Shown here piece by piece: positions 12,012-24,943 of a DNA stretch of 64,000 nucleotides (positions within the stretch are counted from its first letter, which is position 1; each line of letters starts with the position of its first letter). This stretch comes from Stachybotrys elegans. Taxonomy: Eukaryota > Ascomycota > Sordariomycetes > Hypocreales > Stachybotryaceae. The position numbers were made by a program, and so were the translations under genes. The notes below the pieces were generated by a model that saw only the letters and a list, made by a program, of their open reading frames with translations, searched no databases and had not been told where the DNA came from. The DNA lies in assembly GCA_020746835.1 (NCBI GenBank), contig JAGPNK010000008.1:1116001-1180000 (forward strand), written 5' to 3'.

Positions 12012-13972
12012 GTCGAAGCAGGCGTGAGGGGCAGAGAATGTGGGAGGAGCGAGCACGGAAGGGAGAAGGGAGGGGGGGGGGAAAGGGCACAAGGGAATCC
12101 AAGGAGGGAGAGGGCGACACCAAGCACGTTCACGTCGCACAGGCGTTTTCCTCAGGTCCAGCCAGCCTCCGTTAGGTCGCGTGGGGGCAGATCAAGAGCA
12201 GCCATCCGCATCTGCCTGCAGCGCCATTCATAGCAAGGTGATGGATGGTATACGTAGAGACTCGAGCCGTTGGGGGTCGTAGTCGGCGGCGGGCACAACC
12301 GGGGTCATGCGACGAGACGAGAGCCGAGGCTACACGAGGCGATGGGCGATGTGGCTTGTTTGTTGGAATGGAGTGAGGGAGAGAGAAGTTTGGGGAGGAG
12401 CGAAGGAAAAAAAAAAAGATGGTCAGGCCATGCACTACCTAAGTACCGTCCGTAGATGTTATCCATCCAAGTCTAGGTTGCTTGTTTGGTCTCGACTCAG
12501 CTGCAGCTCAGCTCAAGTGCGCGGGCTCGCCAATGGGAGCCTGAACCTGCCTGGCCCCAGCATGGATGCAACCTGGAAATCCCGGAGTCGCTTCCAAGTT
12601 GGACCAGGCTGTCGGCGGTGTCCAATCTGAAAAATCCGGGGAGACATGGGCCAAGAGGTTGGCATCAATATTGTTGCATCATCCGTCTCTCCATCCCTCG
12701 GCCCTATACAGCGCCTTGCACTCGTCCTTTCCAACAGAACACAATAGACTTGTACATATGTAAGTATATACACACTGCCTCGGCTATTTCGCATCGATAT
12801 CTTTTGTCCTATTCTCGCCTAGCATCGCCTAGCAAATGCCCAGTTCTCCAAGCCGTCTGCCCCAGACGGCTCCCTGTCCCCTAAAGGGATAGCCCCTGCT
12901 GCCAGGCACCCTAACCCTTGCCTTATCTCGCCTAGCCTCCTGCACTTCTTCGTATGCGGGGCACCCTGGCCACGCCGCACTGACCCTGCTCCCAAACTCT
13001 TCCGTCCGCCCTAGTGGTACTGTACATCATCCATCCCACCCACCACCACGACCTCGACTCCACTAACAAACACCTCACCATTCACATCTAATAGTTCATC
13101 GCAGTTCACCGCAACACATTTGTGACATAGTTTCGTTTCTGTAATTTTTTTATTGGTTTTTTTTTGTCTTCTTCTTTTACTGTATTGTGTTCTATTGGAG
13201 TATCTCTCTGTCATGCTTTTGCCAACATCTTTCTAATCCGCTCAGCCCATCCATTATGCCGAATCAATAAAAAGAAAGCATGCGAAAACCCTAGTAAGAT
13301 GCCTGTGTCTGTCTTGTCCATCAACCCTGACTGACGCCCCGTCCCCTGCCTTCCTATCCTCCCAGCTCGTCCTCCTTCTCCTCCCAGCTTTTCCTCCTCC
13401 TCCTCCTCCTCCATCCGTCAGTATTCGCTATTGCCAAAACAAACATTCAAAGGCGGTACGTGTGCCGGTGCGCTGTCATGTGCTTTCTTTTTGTCATGTG
13501 TTGATGATGTCCATTTCGATAAACGCCTGCCGCTCCCAGCCGGCCCTGTAAACAAGACGCCTGACCCTGGTTCCTTGTGCAATCTTCTTGTTTCCGAAAT
13601 GCGTCGTGAATGTTCTCGTACCCACTCCTCTATCCCCCATCTTACAAGCGCTCTTCAACATTGGCGGCCTCGGTGACATGTCGCCATGTGGCGCCAGATC
13701 CAGATCCAGAACAATGTCCAACCACTCGCTGCCGCTTCTTTGACCAACATCAGTCCGTCATAGTTCGCGCCATATCAATCCACTTGATTCCATGTGACGT
13801 AGTCGAGATACTCGCAACGCCATCTATCCAATGTGACCAGCTGCGTAGCCCACATCAACGTAACCTAGGGGTATTTGAGAGCGCCTGATGTGTGCATCTG
13901 CCATGAGCCGACGTGTCTGGTCCCCTGGAGTATCCTGGGAGTATGGGCAGCATCGTTGTATGCCCACCGCCA
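12012..13972. other. Intergenic between two minus-strand genes
   Basis: Holds the promoter and 5' UTR of the BTB gene near 12012-12450 and the 3' region of the Cid1-like gene near 13900-13972. There are CT- and TCC-rich stretches around 13370-13410. No coding gene is recognised. Confidence 0.45.
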
Positions 13973-16900
13973 CTAGCCACCCTTTCGTTCCGACTCATGC
14001 TTTGGTGGCTGCTCGGCCTGGCTCTGCTGTGCAGCGCCGTTGGCCCCCTTCTTCTTGCCCTTGCCGGCCTTCTGCCACCCGTCGCTTTCGCTCTTGGCTC
14101 CTCGTACGTGTCCATTCTCCCGACCAACCGGCAGAGTCTTCGATACTGATGGCGCTTGTTTCTGCGCCTTCTGGCTCTTGCCCCCTTCCTGAGGAGCCTG
14201 CGCCCGGGGAGACTGGGATGGCTGTGCCGTGCCCTCAGGCTTCGAAGTTGGAGTCGTGGGAGACTCGGCAGACGGCTTGTTATCCGAGGTAGATGCTGCA
14301 TTGACGTGAGCCTGCTTCGAAAGGCTGTCGAATCGTCGCACGACCGTCGGAGAAGGGCTTCGCGTCTCGTAGACGGGGGAGAGAGCCAGTTCTGGCCCCA
14401 CGGGTCGTTCCATGCGCGTCTCTGCTAGGTCCAAGGGCGCAATGACGGGGTTCTGATTCTGTCGATTTAGCAGCCGCTGCCGGGCCGAAGGTGACAACCT
14501 GGACGTCATGCCGTTTGTCATATCTTGTTGGCCCTGCACCGCCGCATGCCAGCTGCTGAGCAGCGCGATCCGTTCCCGGAACGAAGCGTCGTCGGCCGGC
14601 TGCAGTTGAGAGGGTGTCGGCAGCGTTGTGCCATTGACAACCACCGGTGGATGATCAGTTGAGATTTGCGGTGGAAGCTGAGGCGAAACCTCGCGCGTGG
14701 ATTGCGCAGACATGTCAGTCAGATACCCGCTGCCTGATAGACCAGATGTGGTGTCGCTAGGCAGGGCGCCCACCTCGTCAGGTCCCATGGATGTGGCGTA
14801 AGTGCTGCGCTGCGGGGACGCGGTGATGCTTGTCTTGAGACCTGACCCATTGACGACAAGAGGTCTTGACGACGCGTGGCCTGCAGGAAATGGTGCAGAA
14901 GTCGGTGCTGTTGAGGTTCCGGCTGAGAAAGCTCGCGCGTGACCCATCGGCGACGGCGATCTTGATGTTCGTCGCATCCGCCTGTCGAGAATCGTCTGGG
15001 GCAGCTGATCGGTGGACAACCGTCTCCTACCGGGTCCTGAAGACTGGCTGCTCGAACGAGCGCCATTAGACTGTCCACTCGTGTCGCCGAATGCGACAGG
15101 GTTGGCTGGCACTGCATTTACTGGCAAGGCAGCTTGGTTTGCTGCAGCCATCTGCGCAGCTGCGACGACTGGGTCCAGCATGGGGATTGTATGCATGCCT
15201 TCGTCAGAGTGCGGTGAGTCTGATACGGCCTTGGCTGCCTCGTCGAAGTCCACGTCGTCCGGCATGAAGCTGGGGATCGGGACGACGCCGTGGTGCCTGG
15301 GAACGAAGACGGGAGCACTAGCTGCCGCCTGGCTACCCATTGTATATGTCATCGGAGGATTCTGTGTCGTCGGAGTACGTGAGGCGGGCTGAGACTGCGA
15401 CCTAAGCGTGCTGCTCGACGCCGAAGCACCGGAATCCGTCGTCACGGTGGACCTCTGGAGAGGACGCCTGTATTCTTGGCTCGTGGGTGTCGCTGCAGGA
15501 GAGGATGGGTATGTTCCGTAGCCCGTAGCTGCCTGCTGGTAGAACTGTTGGCCAAGCGTCATTCCGTACAGCGTGTATAGATCTGGACGCAGAGGAGCGC
15601 TCAAGGGAGGATTGTCAAAAGAGTTTGTCCGAGAGCGATCTGTAGACGTTTGCGGCACGGAGCCAGGGGTAGAGGCAACTCGCTGGGGTTGCTGCGACTG
15701 AGGTTGCTGCGACTGCGACTGTGTCTGCGGCTGCTGCTGGGGCTGCTGCCCGAGTCCCTGATGGTTGTGAAATGCTGGCGACTGAGCCTGAGCGTACATG
15801 TGGAGCTGGCGCATACTCTCATGATGATATGCCATTTGCGTCATCAAATCTTGCTGAGCGTACTGGAACTGAAACTGAGGGTTTTGATACCACATGTCCT
15901 GCTGCATACCCAGCGTGGGTATGAACATGTTTGTCTCATACGTCGGCACACTGGAGGACGCCCTTCTGTTTGGTCCCCCCCCGCGGTGGGCATTGTTGTT
16001 GTTGTTGTGGCGTCCGCCTCGGTGGTTGCCACGACCTCCTCGCCCAGAATGAGTTTGCGAAGAGCTGCGCAACAGCACGGGCCGCGGCTGGGGCGCTGGT
16101 CGAGACCATACCCGCTCTTCCTCCTTCGGAAAGACGTAGAGCTCACAGGCCTCCTCGAGCTTGGCCTCCGAGATGAGATCAAAAGCTCGGCGGAGTTCAA
16201 TGTGAAGTCCTCGAAACGAGTACTCGTCCGCCGTGTTGCCCAGGTTCCGCGACGTGTTGAACGGCTCCTCCACGCAGAGCTGATTATTGATGGCGTAGTT
16301 CCATTTCTTTTCCGTCTTGGTCACCAACTTGCCCTGCCGTACGGACAAGACATTCTTGTCGTAGTCGAATTCATGAGCGTAAAAGCGAAAGAACTGAAAC
16401 AGCAACTCGGCTTCGGAGGCCTTGTTCTTATTGCCATAACCTCGGAGCTTTTTCAGGTTGTCCGCGAAGTCGCCGACAGTTCCATCCTTCTTGGGCATCT
16501 TATAGGGAAGCTGATGTAGCGCTGGCAGCACAGGAGGGCTGCGCAGCTGCAGAAAGGCAATGATTAGACATATCCACGTATATGAGCTCAATGTCCCGCC
16601 AAAAGCTGCCGTCATCGTCAGTCATCATACCACCAAGGGCCAGGGATTTCATTACCGGCGTCATTGACAATTCTCCTCCGTGTCCAGTACTTGATAATCA
16701 TTGCGAGCTGCCGCACGCGGGGGTCCGTCTCGACGTATGTACGAACCATGCGAGTGTTCTCAAGAGCCAGGGTATTGTTCACGTTCATGTCACAGGCGAG
16801 CTGGAGCTCAGGATCCCATATTTTCACAATGGGCACCTTGGCTGCCGATATGCATACTACCTTTTCCATCCCACCTAATACAGGGTCAGTTCTGGCAACG

Positions 16901-18252
16901 CGGGAATTAGTGGCACCTGACGTACGCTTTGCCAGCAAGTTGGCTATCATGCAAACTCCTTCTAGCTCACGCCAAGGCGTCGTGATGCATATGTCGACTG
17001 GGGAATATTAGCCAAGGGACCTGGGTTAAGCAATGAATGACCTCTCCGGCTTACCATCCGAATCATCTGAACAGAGCAGGTTGCCTGATGACCCAAAGAG
17101 ATGCACCTTGATATCATGACCCGGCCACTCGTCATTGAAAATCTTTTCCAATTTCTCAACGAGCCGCTTCCGGTTCTTCTCAACTTTCTCAGTGGGTATT
17201 AACCGATCGAAGATTTCCCGCATGTCTGTGGCCAGCTTCTTCTCTTCGTCCTCGGACAATTTGCTCTTTACCGTCTGCAGCTCGACCTTTTCCAGACGAT
17301 CGCTGCCGACGGAATACGGTATCCTCCTTCTCGAGTTGATTTGGGACGTCTCGAACTTGCATCCTCCTAGGCGAGGAGGCAAGGGCCGCAAAGATGGCAG
17401 GGTGCCGTTGGTCTCGGAATACGCAGATCGCGGGGAATGGTTGTTCCCGGCAGTAGGCGAGGGCTCGCGGGACTCGAAGGAGAACTGGCGGGCATGCTGC
17501 TGTGGCGTTGAGGGCACGGAGCTAGAGTGCGACTGGTTCTGAATCTGCGTCTGAGCGTGGTTTTGGTTGTGGGCTTTGGCGTTCTGGATCTGATGCTGAC
17601 TCTGCTTCTGACCCTGGTTCTGGGGGTGAGATGGGACGGAAGCCGCAGGCTGAGCCTGGCCCTGTGATTGTGACATGGCCTGGGTGTGGAGGGCCGGCGA
17701 TGTCGTGGATCTGTGCAGAGGAATCTTGACGTGCTCCGTCTTGCCAGATATCCTGGGCGGGGCCTCCTTGGAGGTTATAACCGGTCGGGTCTTGTCGGAG
17801 TTTTGATGTGAGCGACCCCCATGGCCTCCGGCTGCATTCGATTTCCCGTTGGTGCCGTCCTTGAGCGACGCCTTGCTAGAAGATCGCGACCGAGGGCCGG
17901 GCTGGATGTGCGGAGAAGAAGCGACTTGAGGGAGGGTCGAAGATTGCAGGCCTCCACCGCGCGTGGGGGAGATGAGCTTGTTGTAGTGCAGGAGCTGTGC
18001 GTGGTAGAGTGTGGACTGCTGGGGATAGAGGAATGGAAAAAAATCAATATGTGATGGGAACTGGGCAGCTGCGGCTGCGGCAACGTCCTGCGAGCCGTCA
18101 GCTGCGTGCACCGTAGTGTTCAAGGGCGTCGCCGAGGACGCCGCGTTGGATGCTGTGGCAGTAGCCGTGGCGGCGGCGGCGGCGGGCGAGGTCCACGAAG
18201 AGGTAACGGGGTAAGGATGCTGAGTCTCCGTCGCCGCGGTGCGGGTGTCCAT
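13973..18252 (-). CDS. Cid1/Trf-type noncanonical RNA nucleotidyltransferase
   Basis: Likely adds A or U residues to RNA 3' ends. Four exons, 18252-17055, 16997-16926, 16874-16656 and 16605-13973, join in phase to 1373 aa. The N-terminal 290 residues are low complexity (Ala, Ser, Gln). The catalytic domain begins near 300 with the GS motif LFGSSGNLLCSDDSDVDI (about 385-402), carrying two catalytic Asp residues across an exon junction. The third Asp lies in QLACDMNVNNTLALENT. A PAP-associated domain follows (YTWICLIIAFLQLRSPPVLP, later SRNLGNTADEYSFRGLH). After about residue 650 there is a long disordered tail with an RGG-type patch (near 680-690), Gln-rich runs (near 780-800) and a Lys-rich end. 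Adenylation versus uridylation cannot be told by eye. Confidence 0.9.
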
Positions 18253-19171
18253 GAAGCGGAACGGCCTCGGACCAAGGTAAGGAGCGAGGTAGCAGAAGAA
18301 GCGATATCCTCCTCAAACGTCGACGTCGTGATCGAGGCGCTGGGGGGAGACCTAGCGCAGGATTCACGCAGGGCGCCGGGGGATGGATATACACGCAACG
18401 TGGGCCCCAGGGTCAGCAGGGTGGACAGGGAGCAGGAGCCGTCGACGTCAACGCTGGCAAGAGCGAATGTGAATGTGAAGAAGCTCGAGGGAAGTCGGAT
18501 GGGCGGTTTTCGTCCTGGGCACGACTAGTGTACAATCTGTCGTCTCGACGGTCGATAAATACGAGGTCAAGTTGCTGAGCGAAGACGCTGTAGCGAGCGA
18601 GCGACCAGGCGACCGTGGGTGTTTGTGCAGGTCCGAGAAAGGCGGAAGAGGGCTCGCTTGTCGGTGTGAAGTCGACGTCTACTGCCGCTGGTGGTGCAAA
18701 GAGCAAGTTCGGTGGCAAAGCAGGTCGAATGTGCGGTTCTCGCGGTCGGTCAGACCAAGGAAAGGGTTGGTTTGCATTCGAGGTTGCCACACGGGGGGAG
18801 TGGATTTCGGTAGGGTCGAGCAAACGGAGAGCAGAGCGGCGAGAGGGAGCAGGACGAGAGGCGAGCGAAGTTGATGAGATGGGCCAGTCAGTCAATCAAT
18901 CAGTTGAAGGAAGCTGAATATCCGAGTTGGTAAGGGGGCGTCCACGTCCAGGCGCGCAGAATCAGAATTCCAGAATTCAAGAATTCAGATGAGTGCAGGA
19001 ACCGAGCCGGCGGGATGAATAAAGATGGGGGATTGGCTCGAGGGTGTTGTTGGAAAATGCCGGGTGGGACAGATGGAGATGCAAAAGGGGTCGGGGGGTG
19101 GGATGGTGGTTCATTCGGCTCGAGCGGTGGTGGGAAATGGAAGGGCGTTGGACGCTGTCCTGGAAGCCGGG

Positions 19172-19198
19172 CAGAGCTGGCAGAGCTGGCAGAGCTGG
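19172..19198. repeat. 9-bp tandem repeat, three copies
   Basis: The unit CAGAGCTGG is repeated three times without change in the upstream region of the Cid1-like gene. It is a simple tandem repeat with no evident function. Confidence 0.8.
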
Positions 19199-22100
19199 CA
19201 GGATTGGGCGAGGCAGGAGGTTATAGCAGCCTGTAATAGTAGGTACTAGGCGTGGGGCAAGTACCTGCTCTACAGGAGGTACGGCAGGTGCAGCAGGGAG
19301 AGCGGTGTCTATTTAGCGGTGGGTGGTGGTGGGAGGTGGAAGTGGAGAGTGCCGTCGCTGGATGTGGTTTGGTAAGGGAACCTGAGCGAGCAGGAAGCAA
19401 GGAATAATTAAAGACGAGACCGAAACCAAGACGAGGAGCAGAACAGCGGAGCGGGAAAGGGGTCGACCACGCCGACGAGAAACGAAGCATGGAAGAGGAA
19501 GCAGAGTGACGGCAAAGGACTGAGCGTCGAGAGGCCTCGGATGATGGCGATTCTGATGACGGCAGTAGTGACCTGGAGAGGTACCTGTCGGACACCAGGC
19601 GCCACAGGGCAATTGCAACCGTCTTGAGTAATTCCCTACTCGGTTGGAGGCGGAACTCGGCCATCTACACTCTCACCATTGCCCATGCCATCTCAGCTGT
19701 CAGTTACAAACGCCATAGCTCATGGACCACGGACAGGCCGTGGCGTTGCGATGATCCACGGCTGAGCAGCCTAGATGCTGCGGTTCCTACTGCGCATGCC
19801 GCCTCATGCCAGCGCAGCCTGAGCTAAAACCCCAGTAGGACCGTGAGGTACCGAGATAGGCTTTAGGGGCGCGGGTACAGCGCACGCCGGCTCCCCTTCA
19901 GCACCAGCTTCCCCACTGCCGTCCGTGTTGCCAAGGAACCTAGACAGTGCACATCAACCAGCGCCGAGCCAGTGCCGCTCCAGCCACAGAGAGATCCTGC
20001 CCCGTCACGTCCAAGCCTCTACGGACTCGTCCTCGGGCTCGATGGATATTGACTATCGTTTCTCCGTACCAAACGACATTGACACTCACGGCTTGGTTCG
20101 ATGTTCTGTCTCCATAGAAATTGAGTGAGTACCTGACAAAACAGGCGTGGATTCCGCGTCGAGCCCCACCGCCGAGGTCCAAGATGGCCAGCCAGCTCTC
20201 CGCACACCAACCATCAAGTTGGAGCACGCGCCGAACTCCGTTTCTGTTCATGATGGCACACGGAAAGAGAAGGTGATATTGGGCCACACTACTACCTTTC
20301 CATGATCGTCGTCGACCAGTCTCCATTATTCTTCTTTGTGGGCGCACACCTGCACGCCTCGAAATGGAATCACATCTCCATCACACCCTAGCCATCGATC
20401 AAAGCATCCCGCATTGGTCAGTCACTGCCGCTTCACATGTACAGAACAAACAGAGAGCCCGCCCTTGGTTTGGTTTGGTTTCGGTAGCGCTCCTGGCAGA
20501 CGCGTTATGACACTGTCAACCGACCAGCCGCCGCCCTCACCATGAATTGAGTTTACCTCAGACATGGCCCGACCTCCCGAGCCTCCTTCATATGAATAGT
20601 CCAGCAGAGACCATTGCCTTTGGGTGGTTGGCTTCTGAGCCAATGTTAGCAGGTGGCGTCGATAGCCTTCATGTCTCGGCCAACCTTCATTCCCACATAC
20701 AAGTCGTCTATTTCGTTCATGTTCAGCTTTGGACATCCATCTCCGTGGGGTCTTGCACCTCGACATGCCCCAAAATGCTGCGCTGCAGGACCGTCGTCCA
20801 TTATGTCACTCTCATGTTGAATGGATTCACGTTGATGGCGGCATACACTGGAGCAAGGACTGTGCGTGGCACTGGCACTGGCATGTCTAGGAAACTTAGA
20901 GCCTCCATGTCCCACAGGTCACAGTTGGCGGCTTGTGGCGTCGCAGCTTCACGCCTCTCCGAGAGGCCTGGGCCGAGAGACGCACGTTACAACCCACGAC
21001 TATTGCTCCGTCCCGCAAGTACCCAGGCGATTCTCAATCCCAGCTGCAGCGTCAACAATGGAGGGAAAGGAGGTCGGGGCAACGGTTCCCAGGGTACCAT
21101 CAAGACAGGTCCTGACCTCTGCAATCTCCCCAATCTCCCGCAGTGTCCCAAGGGGAGCCGTGCCACCAACAGAACCAGCAGATCGCCCACCTTGTAGCGC
21201 TCTAGCAGGACCCCTTTTTCTTTCTAAAATTGGGAAGCTAGGACAGCCCTGGGAAGGCTCAGTTCTCCATCAGGGTACTGTAGTACCTAGCCTACGGAGT
21301 ACTACAAGGCTATGGTCTGTGGTTGATCTGATGTCTGGTGGCTTCATGGCAGTCCTCGGCTGAGAACAGAGCGACTGTTTTGGCTCACATGCTAAAGCTT
21401 CACTCCCGTGTTGACATGACAGACAGCATACAACGAACAAATGACGGCAGCGCGTGGGTGGAAATGGGACCCATTTTGATTTTCGATAATTATGGAAATT
21501 ATCGCTCTTGCATTTCTCCCCACTTTGCTCCGTAGCCCGTCGGCGTGCATCTGGGCACTGGAACCGTCATCTTGGACTCGTCATTCCGCTGACAGGCTGT
21601 GTGTATGTATCTGACTGATCACGAGGACAACGGCACCCCAGGAGCAGTCCCTAGGAGGAACCGTGCTGTCGAAACCGCAACATATGTCCCACTACGTAAA
21701 GGCCTTCACCATGTCGTACATGCATTATGCCTATAATAGATGATTGATGGGCGGAGAGAAGCACTCCCCATGATGGTGACGTCGAAGCAAGATGCCGGAT
21801 GAATGGGTCTATGAGCGCATGGCTGGATACAGTGGACCAAGGAAAGGGTAATGTATCGCGGAACGTCTTGTTACCTTGGCAGGTAGGTGTAGCTTTTGGA
21901 GGGCATCAGGTGAATGGAATGCACCACATAGTTAGGCGCCTGCACTAGAGATGACTGAGGCCAGCAGCCGTGAGGTACCTGGCCACATCAACACCTCATA
22001 ACCCAGGCAAACATAGAGGATTGTGTTGGGCCTTCTTTGTCCCTGAAACGCAACACCATCCCTGCCTCTACCACGAAACAATCGCATGCTCGACAATTGC

Positions 22101-22978
22101 TTTTGTCGCCCCTTTTCACTGTCTGTCTTGTCCGTCTCACCCTGGTCCCCTACATTCTCCCCAGCCTTTCGTCCGTACGACAGGCTCTACCAGCGATCCG
22201 TGCCATCGGACGAGTCCAATTGACACTCCCTGCGTTTGATTCGCCTCTCCACCCCCCCTAATCCCTCTACGATGTGCTGAATCATGAGCGTCGCTGCTCT
22301 CGAGCCGCGACTGGCGGCATATCGCGTCTGGGCATCGGGGCTCTACGAAGGACCGTCATCTGGATTGGCCACATAAAGGTGGATAGGCCTTGAAGACCTT
22401 TCCAGCCGTGATATTGCAACTCGATCAATGCCGTCATCGAATTCTCTGTGGAACCCCGGAAGGGCCAAGATCTGACGGTCCAAGGTGAACCCTTCTTTGC
22501 ATAATATCCCGCGGCAAATGGCATTCCATTATCCACTTTGGAACACCAGCCGCACTCTTAGACCTTGCCGAAAATACAGGTCTCAAACATGCCGCATATG
22601 GTAGTGCATTTGGGAGGGTGTCGTGCCGATTTGCATCCCCAGCCAGACGAATGTCGATGGGCGCGCAGACTTAGAATGGTGAACGACTCGTTTGTTCCTG
22701 CAACCCTCCTACACTCGGTGTGAAGAACCGTCGGGTGCTGCCTAACGGCCATGAGGCACGGATATCTGCAACTGCCCTCCGATGGTCAACCAGCTACTGG
22801 TGTAGATCAGATAATCGACTTCGTCTAACGCGTTGCTCCCTTTGGCATACAAGTTGTCCGCCAATCCGGAATATTAAACTTCTAGCAGATGGGACCATCC
22901 AGTACGCAAGTGCGAATGGTCCATCCGAGCCTGATTGGGATATTCGGGGCTGAGATAATCTATTGCCCGCCGGCCGAG

Positions 22979-23011
22979 CCTCGCTCCGCTCACCATTCTG
23001 GCGGAGCGAGG
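22979..23011. repeat. 11-bp perfect inverted repeat
   Basis: CCTCGCTCCGC at 22979-22989 is followed, after an 11-nt loop, by its exact reverse complement at 23001-23011. It is not next to any gene, so a transcription-terminator role is unlikely. A relic of a small transposable element is one possibility. Confidence 0.75.
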
Positions 23012-23672
23012 ACTTTACTGTACAGGATGCTTGTGGAGATTGGCAGACGGCCACGCAAGTCTATTGACTTTTCCTCACAGACTATTGGAAAAGGACGCGA
23101 GCTGTATATTGCGCTGCGATACAAGATGCCATTTCTGGCGCTTGGAATTACGTTATCCTCGAAACTACATTCCTCACACAATCATGTGTGTCCCATCAAC
23201 GTTTGGGGAATCAGCATTCAACTGCAAGGGTTCTGAAGAGCCGGTTGGAAACGGAACACATGCGTGTTTCTCAAATACAGTATACCGTTCTCAACGGTTC
23301 AACCCCATGAAACGTAGAACATGAGGAGACATGTTATCAAACTCAAACTCCAAGGCGCGCCAACGCCCATACCAGCAGCCAAGATGGTTCAGGTTGGACC
23401 AGGATCGAAATAGATCCAATAGCATCGCTGGCTGCCCAGCCCTGAACCCCGCATTCTACACGCCAAATCGGGATGAAAAGCGGCCATCCGGCCTGACCTG
23501 ACGCTCCATCAAAGGGGGTAGCTAACGGATGGTCCCTGATCCACACACTGTTTGGTTTGTCTTGGTCAGGGGTAGGCCTTTTGTCTAGCTGGCTCCCCCT
23601 GGCTTGTTCTCTCCAGGGGGGAGGATCGGCGACTTCTCAATGCGACATTCTGTGTGTCAAATTCAACTTCTA

Positions 23673-23707
23673 CCACCGCCGCCGCCGCCGCCGCACCACC
23701 ACCACCA
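23673..23707. repeat. CCG/CCA triplet repeat
   Basis: A run of CCG triplets followed by CAC/CCA triplets, about 190 bp upstream of the thioredoxin-fold gene start. It probably lies in the 5' UTR or promoter. Confidence 0.7.
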
Positions 23708-23893
23708 ACGGCCGTGTGCTTACGGAGGGTCAGCTCCTCTTTGGTTTCCTGTCTCGCCGGTATCCTCCGTTGAAGCTCTCCTGAGCAAAGCTGAACAACT
23801 CAACGCCAACGACAACGACAGCACGTAACGCAGCGCCTGGTGCAGACGCGCAGACTATGGTTCCATAGAACTTGTCCATCCCGGCGCCAGACC

Positions 23894-24770
23894 ATGTTTT
23901 CCAATCTCGCGACAAAGGTGGCCTTGAAAAAGGTCGGCCTATCAAGCAAAGATCTCGACTTTTTCGACGGCTCCAGCAACAACACCAGCAAGAGAAGCAA
24001 TTCTGGCAACGGCCAAGGTCTCGATGACGACAATGGAAGTTGGGCTGGGTGGATGCCATCGCTACCACTGACAGTGCAACCTTGGCTCTCGCCTCCGCCG
24101 CCGCCTGTTAATGTCGCTCGCTCATCCCCGCGCATTGGACAGCCTGCTCCCCGAGATGTTGACCGGAAGTTGCGCCTTGGTGGTGGACGCCGAACGCTGA
24201 TTGTCTTCCTGCGCTGCGTAGGGTGCGCATGTGAGTACCGCCTGATTATGTGTTGGCCATGGATTGCAAGCTGACGACCATTCCTCTTCAGTCGCCCAAA
24301 AGACCTTCCTCCACCTTCGAACCATTTCCAACCGCTACAACGGCGCCATCAACTGCGTCGCTGTGTCCCATTCTTCCGAACAGGCAACTAAGAAATGGAT
24401 CGACCTGCTGGGCGGCGCCTGGAATGTCCAAGTAGTCATTGATGAAGACCGTGCTATATATGCCGCCTGGGGGCTAGGGCTTGGAAGCATGTGGTATCTG
24501 TTCAACCCGACGACCCAGATGCAAGGCTGGAAAGAGACGGGCTGGCTGGGCGAGAAGGTGGCGGGAGCAATACAGAAGAAGGGCATCCAGACCAAGACTT
24601 CGGCAGCATCGGCAGACGAAGATGATACGAGTACTGTTATGGGTAACAAATGGCAGGAGGCTGGCGCATTTGCCGTCGACGGACGGGGAACCGTCATATG
24701 GGGCGGCAAGGCCGTGAGAGCTGACGACTTGATGAATCTAGACGAGGGAGCTGCCCTTTTGTGTTTATAG
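23894..24770 (+). CDS. Thioredoxin-fold AhpC/TSA-like antioxidant protein
   Basis: Probable peroxiredoxin-like (PRXL2/AhpC-TSA_2 type) protein acting on peroxides or related oxidants. Two exons, 23894-24230 and 24292-24770, with a 61-bp intron (GTGAGT donor, CTGACG branch) join in phase to 271 aa. Residues 1-95 are polar and Pro-rich. The Trx-fold block starts at about residue 98 with TLIVFLRCVGCAFAQKTF, whose Cys108 and Cys111 sit where the family has its active-site Cys. The C-terminus shows GAFAVDGRGTVIWGGKAVRADDL, a typical end of such domains. An in-frame ATG exists 54 nt upstream; the one at 23894 is preferred because MFSNLATKVALKKVGLSSKDLDFF looks like a genuine start. Its stop lies 173 bp from that of the convergent ATP-grasp gene of the mycosporine cluster. 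Confidence 0.8.
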
Positions 24771-24943
24771 ATGGAACGGGAACATGAGACTCATGGGAAA
24801 AGTCATAGCAAGGCGTCTGCTGGGTTTTATCAATTTCAGTGTATTTTCTCCTTGTACCTTTTATTCATTTTCCTCGTCATATCTGCATGATCTCCTCACA
24901 GTGCGTAACAGGATATGAGCTAATCTATCACAGCAAACCCACG

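Larger units (their letters stand above)
18253..23893. other. 5.6-kb gene-poor region
   Basis: Lies between the divergent Cid1-like and thioredoxin-fold genes. The first 1.5 kb probably includes the 5' UTR of the Cid1-like gene. Scattered open frames up to 216 codons lack recognisable domains and consistent splice sites. Visible structure includes repeated AGAATTC units near 18964-18986, three 9-bp CAGAGCTGG units at 19172-19198, palindromic GTAC-containing motifs near 21275-21302 and an 11-bp perfect inverted repeat at 22979-23011. A noncoding transcript or decayed repeat cannot be excluded. Confidence 0.45.

Noticed and set aside
15650..16519. 289-codon plus-strand frame
   Set aside because: Shadow of the Cid1-like gene, where the minus frame has the PAP-associated domain.
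20547..21197. 216-codon plus-strand frame in the gene-poor region
   Set aside because: No recognisable domain, mixed composition, no promoter or splice support; considered chance.
23279..23312. tRNA-like GGTTCAACCCC box
   Set aside because: No acceptor stem or anticodon arm can be formed around it.
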